Translations under genes and position numbers: made by a program
Notes under the pieces: model-generated
Told to the model about the DNA's origin: nothing
The model's database searches: none
What the model saw: only the letters and a program-made list of their open reading frames with translations
Source of the DNA: Pomphorhynchus laevis
Taxonomy: Eukaryota; Acanthocephala; Palaeacanthocephala; Echinorhynchida; Pomphorhynchidae
Length of the DNA: 64,000 nt
Direction: 5' to 3'
Assembly: GCA_012934845.2 (NCBI GenBank)
Contig: WNNJ02000350.1
Span: forward strand, 186,001 to 250,000
In this document: piece after piece, positions 20,307 to 30,359 of the stretch
How positions within the stretch are numbered: the first letter of the stretch is position 1
Layout of the letters: each line of letters opens with the position of its first letter

Positions 20307-21524
20307 ATGACCAAAAAATATAAGAAGGGCAGAATCAATAACTCATTATCTGACGACTGTTACACTCAGTTAGAAGTAGGCTGCGATGCGCCAAACTGTG
20401 ATGTGTGGAGCATTGTCAAAGTCAAGAGTAAAGATCAGGCGATATATCACTTGCGATCATTCATGTGCGGCTTTTGCAGTGCTGTTATACGAAGGGCTAC
20501 GAGGAGTGAGCAAAACAAACCTACCGATGATAATGATAATAACCAATGTACCAATTCATGTACAGACACCACAAAAAAAGCCGATCAACTAGAGATCTCC
20601 CCTCACGTCCAGAGTAAAACACAACATGATAATAGCCTTTATGTGGCTTCAACGCCAACTTGAGTGTGGAAAAGGGGACATGAGAGGTCATATACGATTA
20701 CTAAGATAGTTTCTGATGACGATTCGCACATCATTTCATCTACGCTAGAAAATTACTTGCCTCCTAAATCAGTAGTAAATGCCACAAGTTCCAACATTGA
20801 AGTTGAGCCTCAATGCCGGATGGGCGACAGTGTTTTACGGACTTCATTGAATTCAAAGCATGCTCTTATAAATGTTGCACCATGTGATAAGCCAATTATC
20901 GACAACAATGACACCAGTGTCCAAGCAAATTCGTCGTCCAGCTTGTGCACGTCTTCAAACAACAGATCCCCAACCCATATGGCATCGAACTTTTCCCCTA
21001 CAGAAAATAGTGAAGTTCTACATGCGAAGTCGGTTGAGATAACTCGGCATCATTATGACAGGTCATATAGCGTGTTATTCAGCGAACTTACTGAGTCCAA
21101 TTCCGCAAACTCACAGGAACATATGGACCATGACGTGTCTATTTTGCGTAAGGTATTATCCCATCTATTGCATGAAGGTGATGAAGAGTTAGCATCGTCT
21201 ATACACGTGAAGAAGCTATTTCGGCTTGGTAAAAGAAGACAGGAGAAACCAAGACTGTTGAAGGTGATATTGTCCTCTAGTGATCATGTGCGCATGTTGT
21301 TATCACGTGGATATCGTCTTAGGGGGTTGCCATTTCGTATCCTTCGTGACCTTTCGCCAAATGAGCGATTACAATTACGAAAAGCAAACATCGAATTGAG
21401 ACACCGGCTTTCTCAAGGTGAGGCTAATATATGCATACGGGATTTTCGGGTTGTCAAGTGGCGTCCTGTCGTACGTTGGAAACAGTTGGCTCCTTTAACT
21501 GTCGGGACCCCTGTTTCCATGTAA
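20307..21524 (+). pseudogene. F1 ORF1 with one internal stop (TGA)
   Basis: Same protein as at 10360: a Cys-rich N-terminal 118 residues, an internal stop, then 286 codons ending in the RRM/CTD-like region. Here the internal stop is TGA (20661-20663), where copy 1 has TAA. There is one other visible change, Met for Ile in the SPTH(I/M)ASNF segment. The 3' end overlaps ORF2. Confidence 0.8.
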
Positions 21525-22564
21525 ATTCAGAGAACACTGACCATTCCTTAGGGTATCTGATTGTATTTGATAGACCGTGCCTTAGTAAAACCAAAAAGGA
21601 TTCCAATGCAACTCGTTGCTATTTATCGGTAGGTTATTCAAATTTACGAAGTCTTCCTGCACAACTTGTAGAGCTTCGATACCATGTTGAGGTTAATGCG
21701 TATGATATATTCTGTGTTAGTGAGTCATGGCTACATGAACACATCTTGGATGCCACTGTAAATATTCCAGGTTATCGTCTACTTCGAGGGGACAGGAGGT
21801 CCAGTATGCGAGGGGGCGGTGTTGCAGTGTACGTTCGAGACCATTTGCTAATTTCTGGCATCGATCAAGTTTGTGATCCGCAAGGCTCGTTCGAGAGTAT
21901 TACCTTTCATATTGGGTATGATCGTGTTGGTATCAGTCTCTGCGTTGTATATCGCTCACCTTCTATGATCACTGATTGTAATCTTCTGAAGTCAGTATTG
22001 CGATCGATAAGTATCAGTTCTCATTTCCTTCTTCTAGGAGACTTCAACCTACCTAGATCAGATTGGCGGCAAACAATATTTGATGATGGCACCGTCGTAG
22101 AAAGAGAAATCTCCCACTTCCTCGCTGATGAACTCTTACTAGTACAACACATTCAAGAGCCCACACGATTTTCTTCCCATAATAATGATACTATACTTGA
22201 CTTGGTTTTTTCCAAACGTCTTGAAGACATAGCTCGATTGGATTATCTTCCACCGATAGGTAACTCTGACCACTGCGTGCTATCACTACAGGTCACCTCA
22301 AACTTTAAATTCCGCCATTTTACGGCTCCCATCGTAAAACGGGTTTGGTCAAAAGTGCTTGATGAGCAAATTTTATCTTTCTGTCAACGTCGTCCACTAT
22401 CTTTAACAAATACTAAAGAAGTCTCACTAAAAGTGATTGGGGATTACCTTTTAGGTATTTCTGACGTGTTTGCACCAAAGCGTATCATCTCGCCAAATAC
22501 TAAATATCCTGTTTGGTTCAATAAGGACCTGAGATTGATGTTGCGAGTACGAAATCGTCTTTGA
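21431..22564 (+). CDS. F1 ORF2, endonuclease half, copy 2
   Basis: Identical to the copy 1 endonuclease apart from LVELR for LIELR. All endonuclease motifs are present (SESWL, GDFN, SDH). It ends at TGA 22562-22564, the same Trp-position stop as in copy 1. Reading continues in the same frame downstream, so EN and RT are either made as two proteins or joined by readthrough; the sequence alone cannot decide. Confidence 0.85.
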   Translation: MHTGFSGCQVASCRTLETVGSFNCRDPCFHVNSENTDHSLGYLIVFDRPCLSKTKKDSNATRCYLSVGYSNLRSLPAQLVELRYHVEVNAYDIFCVSESWLHEHILDATVNIPGYRLLRGDRRSSMRGGGVAVYVRDHLLISGIDQVCDPQGSFESITFHIGYDRVGISLCVVYRSPSMITDCNLLKSVLRSISISSHFLLLGDFNLPRSDWRQTIFDDGTVVEREISHFLADELLLVQHIQEPTRFSSHNNDTILDLVFSKRLEDIARLDYLPPIGNSDHCVLSLQVTSNFKFRHFTAPIVKRVWSKVLDEQILSFCQRRPLSLTNTKEVSLKVIGDYLLGISDVFAPKRIISPNTKYPVWFNKDLRLMLRVRNRL

Positions 22565-24415
22565 AAGTTATCTCGTTCGCTTCCGTATTACGCCAACATT
22601 TATAGGTATCTTAGGAACGTCTGTACTCGTATGAAAACGTTAAAACGTGATAAATTCGAATCTACAATCATCAAGGAAGTTAATCGCAACCCCAAGCTAT
22701 TTTGGTCATATGCTCGGCAAAACGGAACGCTCAACTCTGCAATCAAGCATGTGCACTCTGAATGTGGCTTGGTTACAAATGAAACTGATATAGCTGAGAC
22801 CTTCGCATCCTCGTTCTCTTTATCCACTTTACCACATTGCGATTCTCATATGATATGGTACGGGTGCTCTATCCCTCCGCGTAATGAATCCCGGCCAATT
22901 TGCGTTACTGAAATTCAAGATTATCTCAATAATATTCGTCCTTTTAGCGCAGCTGGCCCCGATGACATCTCCCCATACCTGATCAAAGCTTTATCGAGTT
23001 ACCTGGCACCATTCCTGACTATTATCTTTGATAAAATTCTGGCCACTGGCAGTGTCCCAGAAGATTGGAAAACTGCAACCGTTGTTCCTATTCCCAAAAA
23101 AATTTTTGCATCATCCTGTGGTGATTATAGGCCAATAAGCTTAACCTCTTCTCTGTGCAAAGTTCTCGAACGCGCCATCAGCACTAGAGTCTACGATCAT
23201 CTTGTCTCTCTTGGTATACTATTGTCCGCTCAACATGGTTTACGTCACTCCCGTTCTTGTTTGACGAACTTGCTTACCGCGCGCGAAACTTGGACCCAGT
23301 CGTTAAGTTTTGGTAGCTCACTCGATATAATCTTTATTGATTTTTCGAAAGCCTTCGATCGCGTCCCTCATGATGGGATGATTAGGTTGTTAGCACACTA
23401 CGGAGTATCCTCCATGTTATGCAATTGGATTCGTGATTTTTTGGACGGGAGATCATTTCAGGTGAGGGTTGGCAATAGCATGTCTTCTACTAGGTTAGTT
23501 AAATCCGGAGTTCCGCAAGGTACAGTCCTTGGTCCCTTGCTTTTTATTATATTTCTCAATGATCTGCTGTTACGCATAAACAGTCCCTGCCTGGCATTCG
23601 CAGACGATGTGAAAGTGTGGTGCGATAGCATCTCAGATCCTGATGGCCGGCATCTACAACATGATCTCCAGACAATCTACGACTGGAGCAGTGCTACCGG
23701 TATGACTATAAATGTAGATAAGTGCGTTCATATGAAACTCGGCAAATGTAAATCTGATCATGAATTCTATTTAGGATGTTATAAGCTTCACAACATTTCT
23801 GTTCATAGAGACCTAGGGATTATTTTGAATAACGACCTTAAAACACGACCGAATACCGATTATATCTACGGTAAAGCCATGAAGGCCTTGTATTGTATTA
23901 AGAACACATTTAGTAAGCTGCATCCAAAATTATTTAAGCATCTCTACTGTGCGTTAGTCCGTCCGCATGTGGAATACTGCATCGCATCAACTTTTCCATC
24001 CACCAAGGCTGAGATGAAAAAGACCGAGTCGATTTTACGTAGAGGAACCAAACTTTGCATTACATCTCTTTATTCTTACAATGAGCGCCTAGCTTGCTTA
24101 AAAATGCCTTCAACGGCCCAGAGGCTACTATATTTAGATCTTGTAGCGATGTGGCATTTGGTTCGTGGAAAAGAGGGGTTCCCATCCAATTCGATAAAAT
24201 TGAGAAATTCGCGTCGCAGAGGTCACTCCCTTACGTTATTTAAATTCCCTTATGGCAAAATAAGGAGTGTGAGTAGGCTTTCCCACCGCGCATTGAATGT
24301 TTGGAATTCGCTGCCTGAAGACGTCGTCAATGCTACTAGCAATAGACACTTCAAGAAGATGCTGCTGAAGTGGATTGTGAACTCTAATTTGGATTCGTGG
24401 ATGTATTTTAATTGA
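22565..24415 (+). CDS. F1 ORF2, reverse transcriptase half, copy 2 (594 aa from ATG 22631)
   Basis: Uninterrupted RT in the same frame as the endonuclease. From ATG 22631: KFESTIIKEVNRNPKLFW, AAGPDDISPYL, VVPIPKK, DYRPISLTS, FIDFSKAFDRVPHDG, SGVPQGTVLGPLLF, catalytic AFADDVKVW, ALVRPHVEYC and a C-terminal HRALNVWNSLPED region before TGA. The domain set is complete for a CR1-type RT. No Shine-Dalgarno-like logic applies in a eukaryote; the ATG after the TGA would need reinitiation. The 3' UTR (24416-24646) has no poly(A). Confidence 0.9.
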   Translation, partial: KLSRSLPYYANIYRYLRNVCTRMKTLKRDKFESTIIKEVNRNPKLFWSYARQNGTLNSAIKHVHSECGLVTNETDIAETFASSFSLSTLPHCDSHMIWYGCSIPPRNESRPICVTEIQDYLNNIRPFSAAGPDDISPYLIKALSSYLAPFLTIIFDKILATGSVPEDWKTATVVPIPKKIFASSCGDYRPISLTSSLCKVLERAISTRVYDHLVSLGILLSAQHGLRHSRSCLTNLLTARETWTQSLSFGSSLDIIFIDFSKAFDRVPHDGMIRLLAHYGVSSMLCNWIRDFLDGRSFQVRVGNSMSSTRLVKSGVPQGTVLGPLLFIIFLNDLLLRINSPCLAFADDVKVWCDSISDPDGRHLQHDLQTIYDWSSATGMTINVDKCVHMKLGKCKSDHEFYLGCYKLHNISVHRDLGIILNNDLKTRPNTDYIYGKAMKALYCIKNTFSKLHPKLFKHLYCALVRPHVEYCIASTFPSTKAEMKKTESILRRGTKLCITSLYSYNERLACLKMPSTAQRLLYLDLVAMWHLVRGKEGFPSNSIKLRNSRRRGHSLTLFKFPYGKIRSVSRLSHRALNVWNSLPEDVVNATSNRHFKKMLLKWIVNSNLDSWMYFN

Positions 24416-24646
24416 TATTTTAAAATGTAATTTGTGAACAGTTGAAACAGCCATTTGCGGCTAGTAACTTGTACACTATAATAATACCCGCATAATAAAT
24501 TGATTGATAATACAATGCGTGAAATATAATCACATAAGTTTTATTTTGGGACCTATACGATCAAATGTTTGCTTGTAGGTCTGACCAAATTATTCAAAAT
24601 ATACAAATAATGAAATTTTTACGAAAAATCAATTAAGGTGGAGATT

Positions 24647-25810
24647 AGGAATTCTAGCGAAAGACACTTTTATAGTTATGAAGGAAGTAGATGTACGAAT
24701 GTGGCTGGTAAAGAGTTTCAGGCTAAATGTGAGGCAGTAGAGTAAGATCGATGATTAAATTTTGAAGAGTATTTTTGAACCGAGATGATGAGATTGTCGG
24801 AAGCGTAAATATAAAGAAGTTGATGGTGGAAAGACGAAATAAGGTGTATATGATGAGGAGGGTTTATAGTGCAGAGACAAAAGGTGTTCGTGGATTCAAG
24901 CTAAGTGTTGAGATCGATAAGAATTTTCGTAGATATTGATCTGCATGTGCGAAAGCCGGGCTTAGATTTGTAAAATTAAACTATTAGTAATATATCACAT
25001 CACAACTTAATGTCATCCACGTATAGTAGCGAGAATGACTTAAAAATAGCTGAAAGACCATTCATGTGCGTTTGGAAATCCAAAATTCAATAACTTTGCT
25101 GCAAATGCATGCCTAGCTAATTGGTATGTAGTTGTATACCTAATTACGGTCACCTTATTTGAAAATAAGGAAAACTATGAATTTTTTTAAATGGAAGAAA
25201 TCTATTGGAAATTTCGTGGGCAGTGAGTTTAGATGAAATCCATTAGATATCCATTAGCAGACAAATATTTTTTCAATCTTTACCATTCCACGAATGTAAA
25301 CAGATAAAGGGTTCCAGGTTAAATGCGCATAATAGAGTAATATCGATGACCAAAGTTTGCCATGTATTTTGCGATATATATAGAAGAAAAGATTTACGGG
25401 AGTGTAAAAATAAAGAATTTTGTCGGGAAGGTCGAGAGAAATAAAGCTTATATAATAAGGAGAGTTAATTTTGTTGAGACGAAATATAAAGTAAACGGAA
25501 ATTGATACGTTTGGATATGTTGAGCAAATAAAGTTAAGAGAAGTGAATGTAGATATGGTCAAAACAACGAAGGCGAAAAATACTACGAATTGTACAGATT
25601 AAGATACGATGTATAAGTAAAGTGGTGTATTTGCAAAATTTAGTGAGTGATGAGACAATAGTCAATATAGGCAAAAGTAAACTCTAGTTTATACTAAGGA
25701 ATGTCTGAAAATTTGAGTTTACGAATTCATCGAAGGTTTTTGAGTATTATGTTAAAAGAGCGAACTTTATGTCGAACAGAATGAGTAAGAAATATTCTAA
25801 CTTATTTTGT
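24647..25810. repeat. Ancient degenerate direct duplication; otherwise no gene
   Basis: About 24695-24890 and 25305-25490 share an order of phrases such as AAGAGTTTCAGG/AAGGGTTCCAGG, AGAGTAAGATCGATGA/AGAGTAATATCGATGA and GAGGGTTTATAGTG/GAGAGTTAATTTTG. They are old, diverged copies of one unit of unknown nature. Confidence 0.5.
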
Positions 25811-26198
25811 GTGTGATCCACTAGCCGGATCACTGTTTTTCATGATGCAACTTGCAATGAATGTGTTTAATTGTATTTGATTGCATCTGTGAGCTGAAAT
25901 TTTTCTGATTGTGGCACGATATTGTCCTGACAGATGTTGTTCCTATCTTTAATACCACAGGACGCTACTAACCAGCCTAGGTGAGTCTCATCAGCTGTTG
26001 ATCCAGACCTAAATTTAACGTTTCGACCCATATTATCGCTTACTCTGTACACTGGTAGTGATCGCATTCGAACTCATGACTGCGATTCAACGCTACATCC
26101 ACTCGGCTAACTACTCCAGTGGTGTAGATATACATTTCTGTATATTACTCTTGGTAGGAGATCGTATTCTAACGATCCATTAGAAACCTACCCGATGT
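25811..26198 (-). mobile_element. tRNA-derived SINE with hammerhead-like motif, unit 1
   Basis: On minus, a tRNA-like head has an A box (TAGCCGAGTGG) and a B box (GTTCGAATGC), the internal promoter for RNA polymerase III. It is followed by TGGGTCGAAACG, TTAGGTCTGG, CAACAGCTGATGAGACTCA and an AT-rich tail. GAAA and CTGATGA are flanked by TGGGTC/GACTCA, which pair over 6 bp as a permuted hammerhead stem II would. The stem I spacing is one base short, so activity is doubtful. SINEs carrying hammerheads are known in schistosomes (Sm-alpha family). Confidence 0.7.
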
Positions 26199-26593
26199 GT
26201 GTGATCCGCTAGCCGAATCACTCGTTTTTCATGCTGCAACTTGCAATGAATGTGTTTAATTGTATTTGATTGCATCTGTGAGCTGAAATTTTTCTGATTG
26301 TGGCACTATTATCCTGACAGATGTTGTTTCTATCTTTGATACAGCAGGACGCTACTAATCAGCCTAGGTGAGTCTCATCAGCTGTTGACCCAGACCTAAA
26401 TTTCAAGTTTCGACCCCTATTATCGCTTACTTTGTACACTTGTGATGATCGGATTTGAACTCAGGACGTCTGTATTGCGATTCAACGCTACATCCACTAG
26501 GCTGACTACTCCAGTGGTGTAGATATACATTTCTATAAATTATTTTTGGTAGGGGATCGTATTCTAACGATCTATTGGAAACCTGTCCTATGT
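26199..26593 (-). mobile_element. tRNA-derived SINE, unit 2 (tandem)
   Basis: Same order as unit 1, which it abuts head to tail with a period of about 390 bp. B box GTTCAAATCC; A-box region CAGCCTAGTGG. GGGTCGAAAC and CTGATGAGACTC are retained. A truncated third unit (26594-26670) follows, so this is a tandem array rather than scattered insertions. Confidence 0.7.
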
Positions 26594-26670
26594 ATGTGAT
26601 CCGTTATCCGGATCACTGTTTTTATGCTGCCACTTGCAATGAATATTTTTAATTTAATTTAATTACATTA
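26594..26670 (-). mobile_element. SINE tail fragment, unit 3
   Basis: Only the 3' tail (TTATCCGGATCACTG, TGCCACTTGCAATGAA) is present. Confidence 0.5.
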
Positions 26671-26679
26671 GATTGACAT

Positions 26680-27420
26680 TGTAGAAAAGGGGGTAACGGC
26701 AATAACTTGGTGATGATGAATATATCTAAAACATTTAGCATACGCACAAAAGGTCGAAAAACATTAGATTCATGTTTATTGTATTTTCTTGATGGAAAAT
26801 CTATAGACAATGTCGATCATATTAAGGAATATATTAAGAACATATTAAGAATAATGGTATCAAACGACCTCTACACTAAGCTTAATACTGATTACGTAGA
26901 TGCTTAAAGCTTTGCGCATGATGGGGCTTCTTAACCGTTCTTTTGAACATGTAGATTTAAGATCGCTCAGGCTATTAATGCATGCATTTGTTCGGAGTCA
27001 CTTGCTATCTGCATCACAGTGCATATATCCCCGAACTGAAGCTGAAATAAATAAACTCGAAAAGGTACTACGTCGAGCAACAAAGCTGATCAGGTCATTA
27101 AGATCGTTGATCTCTTGGAATAGATCAAAGACTGCGACTGCTTTCATTAGGAACACTGCGAGATATGGCTGATATGAGATTGGCGTGGCAGATCCTCAGC
27201 AATTATGCGCATGCTCTTTGTGCCATATTTGATCTTAATTATTCAGATTTACGTGGGCATAAGTTTACTCTTAGACATCACAGCCTCATTCACTCAAAAC
27301 AATACAATATTCCCAGCGAATTATCTCTCAATGGAATAGCCTAGATGACAAGATAATCAACTCGCATACTACATGAATTTAAGCAACGTGTGTGGGAGGC
27401 TATGAATGATTTATGTGTTC
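26680..27420 (+). pseudogene. RT C-terminal fragment of a third CR1-like LINE
   Basis: The reading order is GKSIDNVDHIKEY, NDLYTKLNTDYVDA, then after a frame change MLKALRMMGLLNRSF, LLMHAFVRSHLL, YPRTEAEINKLEKVLRRAT. It aligns position by position with the F1 C-terminus (NNDLKTRPNTDYI, KALYCIKNTF, CALVRPHVEYC, STKAEMKKTESILRRGT) but is clearly a separate family. The catalytic domain is absent. Several stops are present downstream. Confidence 0.7.
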
Positions 27421-27589
27421 TGTTCTATTTTTATTTTATCTCTCTTTAATTTTTTTAGTGTTTGTACTGCAACTTTGAACTTTTGCTCCTTTTGTCGTCT
27501 AAGATTTAAATAATATAAATTAAAATTGAAGATAAATAATTATAAATAATAAATAATTATATAACATTTTATACAATTTATATTTATAT

Positions 27590-27870
27590 AACGGTAAAAT
27601 TTATTAAACTTTAAAATAAAAATCATTTTTTCTGAATTGACTTATAAAAAATGTACGATGTATTCAAATAAGAATTAGTGGTCATCAGGAGGAACTGTTA
27701 TGTTATATAGGGTTTCGGTCCTTATTCCCGAATAGGGGGAGAAAAATCTTAACGGTAAATTTTATTAAAATCTAAAATAAAAATCTTCTCTGAATTGACT
27801 AATAAATAATATACGATGTATTCGAATAAAGAATATATGTCATCAAGAGGATCTGCTATGTTATCAGTTT
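27590..27870 (-). repeat. A-rep, two reverse copies
   Basis: Reading on minus: CTGATGACCACTAATTCTTA preceded by GGACCGAAACCC and ATAACATAACAGTTCC (about 27720-27690), and a second shorter copy at 27770-27870 with CTCTTGATGACAT. Confidence 0.6.
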
Positions 27871-27939
27871 TCGTTCCCTTTGTCTTAGCATTGTCTTCTA
27901 TTCAATCAAATTGTCAATACAGCATATGTGTCACAAAAA

Positions 27940-28125
27940 ATGGCCGAAAACGAAAAACGCAGGCACTTGATCAGTACAGCTGATGAGGTCTACCAATACT
28001 GAATTGTAGAGTTGTTGATTAAAAAGATAGGATTAAAGCAACCTGCAGTGACATCAAAAAATTTCAAACATAGATTGACTGATCAACTTGATCAGCGGTT
28101 TAATGGTTTTAATCAACATATTTGA
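27940..28125 (+). pseudogene. Short unidentified frame with one TGA
   Basis: From ATG 27940: MAENEKRRHLISTADEVYQY, stop, then IVELLIKKIGLKQ, KNFKHRLTDQLDQ and a final TGA. It is more balanced in composition than its surroundings and looks protein-derived. It could be an old gene or transposon scrap just upstream of the SAM carrier. I do not recognise the family. Confidence 0.25.
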
Positions 28126-28382
28126 TAATTAAGTTTCTTATTATGTGAGAATAAGAAAGCCACACCTAGTTTTTATTGAAAAACAAAAGCTAAAAAATAG
28201 TACCAGTTTTTACGAAGACCGGAGAAGTTAATACAGTGGATACTTTTCGTTATAGTCTGTAATTGGCAAGTCTTATGTAACGATGACTTTGCAAACCATT
28301 ACACATTTCTTCAACTGCTCAATTAAATCAACGAACATTTTGCTATTGTAGATTCCCCTAATTTATTAATTTCTTTCAACCA

Positions 28383-29216
28383 ATGTCCTTAGATCAACAC
28401 GGTATTATAAAACATGGAACTGCGGGTGGGTTGGCTGGATTAACCGTTGATGTGCTCTTATTTCCGTTAGATGCTGTGAAAACACGCATGCAATCAAGAG
28501 GAGGATTTCGAAATTCCGGAGGATTTTCGAACATATACAGAGGAATATTACCAGTGCTTATAGTAAGTGTTCCATCGTCATCTGTGTTTTTCACCATATA
28601 TAGCCAAATTCAACAACAAAATTTCATTTCAAACAAGAGTCGATCAGCCGTTTCAAACGTGCTTGGAACGATAATATCTGCATGTGGAGCAGAGTGTGTT
28701 ACCTGTATAATCAGGGTACCGTTTGAAATCACTAAACAACGAATGCAAGTAAATAGACATTCAATGCAATCTGTTGTAGCACAGATTATGAGAAAAAATG
28801 GTCCATTTGGTTTCTACTCTGGATTTATTGCAACTCTAGCAAGAGAGATACCATTTGCGGTTATTCAATATCCTCTATGGGAAGCTTTTAAAAAAATATT
28901 GCTAAACAAGAGTGAACTAATTTCTGGCAATTTTATCAGTGCTGTTAGCGGTCTATTTGCAGGATCCATAGCTGGATTCATTACAACTCCGTTGGATTTA
29001 ATAAAAACTCGTAAAATGCTTGATCAGACACAGCAAGACGCAAAATCATCAATGGAAATCATAAGGAACATATATCACAACGAAGGCGGTATTGTGGCCG
29101 TATTCAAAGGGGCAAAAGCTAGGACTTGCTGGATCGGTTTAGGGGGATTCGTATACCTCGGCTCGTACGGATTTTACATACATCTATTTGATGAGCATAA
29201 TTCACCTGTTCAATGA
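28383..29216 (+). CDS. SLC25A26: Mitochondrial S-adenosylmethionine carrier (SLC25A26-type)
   Basis: A 277-residue mitochondrial carrier of the inner membrane that exchanges cytosolic S-adenosylmethionine for matrix S-adenosylhomocysteine, supplying mitochondrial methylation. The three tandem carrier repeats are each marked by the P-x-D/E-x-x-K/R signature: PLDAVKTR (near residue 28), PFEITKQR (near 113) and PLDLIKTR (near 202). The context matches SAM carriers: HGTAGGLAGLTVD, GGFSNIYRGI, FYSGFIATLAREIPFAVIQY, and the C-terminal GLGGFVYLGSYGF. Length is normal for the family. Frame and ATG are clear, and there is no intron. Upstream is repeat debris; downstream is AT-rich DNA. An intronless gene could be genuine or a retrocopy, but it shows no decay. 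Confidence 0.93.
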   Translation: MSLDQHGIIKHGTAGGLAGLTVDVLLFPLDAVKTRMQSRGGFRNSGGFSNIYRGILPVLIVSVPSSSVFFTIYSQIQQQNFISNKSRSAVSNVLGTIISACGAECVTCIIRVPFEITKQRMQVNRHSMQSVVAQIMRKNGPFGFYSGFIATLAREIPFAVIQYPLWEAFKKILLNKSELISGNFISAVSGLFAGSIAGFITTPLDLIKTRKMLDQTQQDAKSSMEIIRNIYHNEGGIVAVFKGAKARTCWIGLGGFVYLGSYGFYIHLFDEHNSPVQ

Positions 29217-29374
29217 TGGTATAAATAGACAATTTTTGTAACGTTGTATCTAACACATTTTTTGTCCATAAATACAAGGTAATTATTAAATTCACATAAA
29301 CTTAGATTAATGATTGCGTTCTAGAATATTTACTACCTAAGTTAAGATTATCAATTTGTTAAAAAAAATAGACG

Positions 29375-30018
29375 CTAAAGCATGATATCTTTACAACATG
29401 CACATCTAGAACATCCGTAATCACTCATTTCATCAAAACAATTGTCCTTGTTATGCGATTGGTGACCCCTCAATTTGGAGGTAACAATCTTGTTTCTAAA
29501 GCTGACTTGAATTGTATAAAGATGACTTGAATTGTTTCTTGAATTTTTATATATCTGACTTTCATTGTATATACGACACATTTCGGTCTGTAAAATTAAA
29601 GGTATTTCTTATATCTGATTGCAGTTTATTTGGAGCCTGATGGTAAGTTATCGCTTCATGAGCTGCGTTTGTATTTTCGCGAATTCGTTTTTCGAGCATG
29701 TCTGTTCTCTTTAGCATCCTTATCTTGTTTATTTGCTGTCGGACAATTTTGTGACGATATTCTCTTGAATAAAGTTATTCATCACAATAGTCATTTTAGT
29801 TTCAAAAAATCATAAGTTGAGCAAATCGTTTTGCATCTGAGCTCTTCATTAAATATTATGTTTCCCTTAGTATGACTATGATAACAACTACGGCTTTGAA
29901 CATAAGATGGAATTCTGTTGTCCTTACGGTGTATTATTATTTCCAGTTTATCATTATCAAACTGGAAATCAAAATTATCAAAATTAAGATTATCAAAATT
30001 ATTTGAAAGTAGAGACAT
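29375..30018 (-). other. Two short Cys/His-containing frames, unidentified
   Basis: Minus frames at 30018-29791 and 29581-29375 share a loose pattern: KDNRIPSYVQ, SCYHSHTKGN, NEELRCKTIC in the first; LRGHQSHNKDNCFDE, YGCSRCACC in the second. They look like diverged duplicates (H-x-SH-x-K-x-N...E...C...C). They could be exons or a repeat. No family is recognised. Confidence 0.25.
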
Positions 30019-30139
30019 CTTTATTTAGACAAATAAAAAATGTTCTAATGGGAGGTAATAGACTTATTTGTAAGTCTATTAGTAACTTACTTATTTGTAA
30101 TTGACTTATTTTTAAGCTTTATAGACTATGAATTTGTTC

Positions 30140-30310
30140 ATAACTGTGTAACTATTAACTCTAATAATTTTTATTCAATTAGTAAGCACATTTACCCAGA
30201 AAGCCTCATTCTTAACAAAACCAATATTGATGATAAAGAAGGTGTATCTCTAGATATGAACATTTAATTAACATTAAATAAAACTACTATTAATTTTTAT
30301 CGTAAAAATG
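30140..30310 (+). repeat. Local AT-rich repeat (CTTAACAAAACCAATAT unit)
   Basis: The phrase TAATTTTTATTCAATTAGT, then CATTCTTAACAAAACCAATATT, then GATAAAGAAGGTGTAT recurs at 36300-36360, 38620-38710, 38880-38970 and 39110-39200. Non-coding as far as I can see. Confidence 0.6.
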
Positions 30311-30359
30311 ACATATTTAAATTTACAAGAAACATATTTTTGCATGAGCATTCATGCAA

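Larger units (their letters stand above)
20293..24646 (+). mobile_element. LINE family F1, copy 2, full length and uninterrupted
   Basis: A 4,354-bp element with the same start (GTCTCACG) and end (GGTGGAGATT) as copy 1. Only a handful of base differences from copy 1 were noticed. Examples are the ORF1 internal stop (TGA against TAA), an A/G at 20981, a 7-A against 6-A run at 23096, and T/G at 23567. The RT frame is uninterrupted here. The left flank is an AT-rich palindromic tract and the right flank begins AGGAATTC. No target-site duplication was recognised. Confidence 0.92.

Noticed and set aside
26040-26130. Functional tRNA gene on the minus strand.
   Set aside because: A and B boxes are present, but the acceptor stem does not pair well and the unit is part of a repeated SINE.
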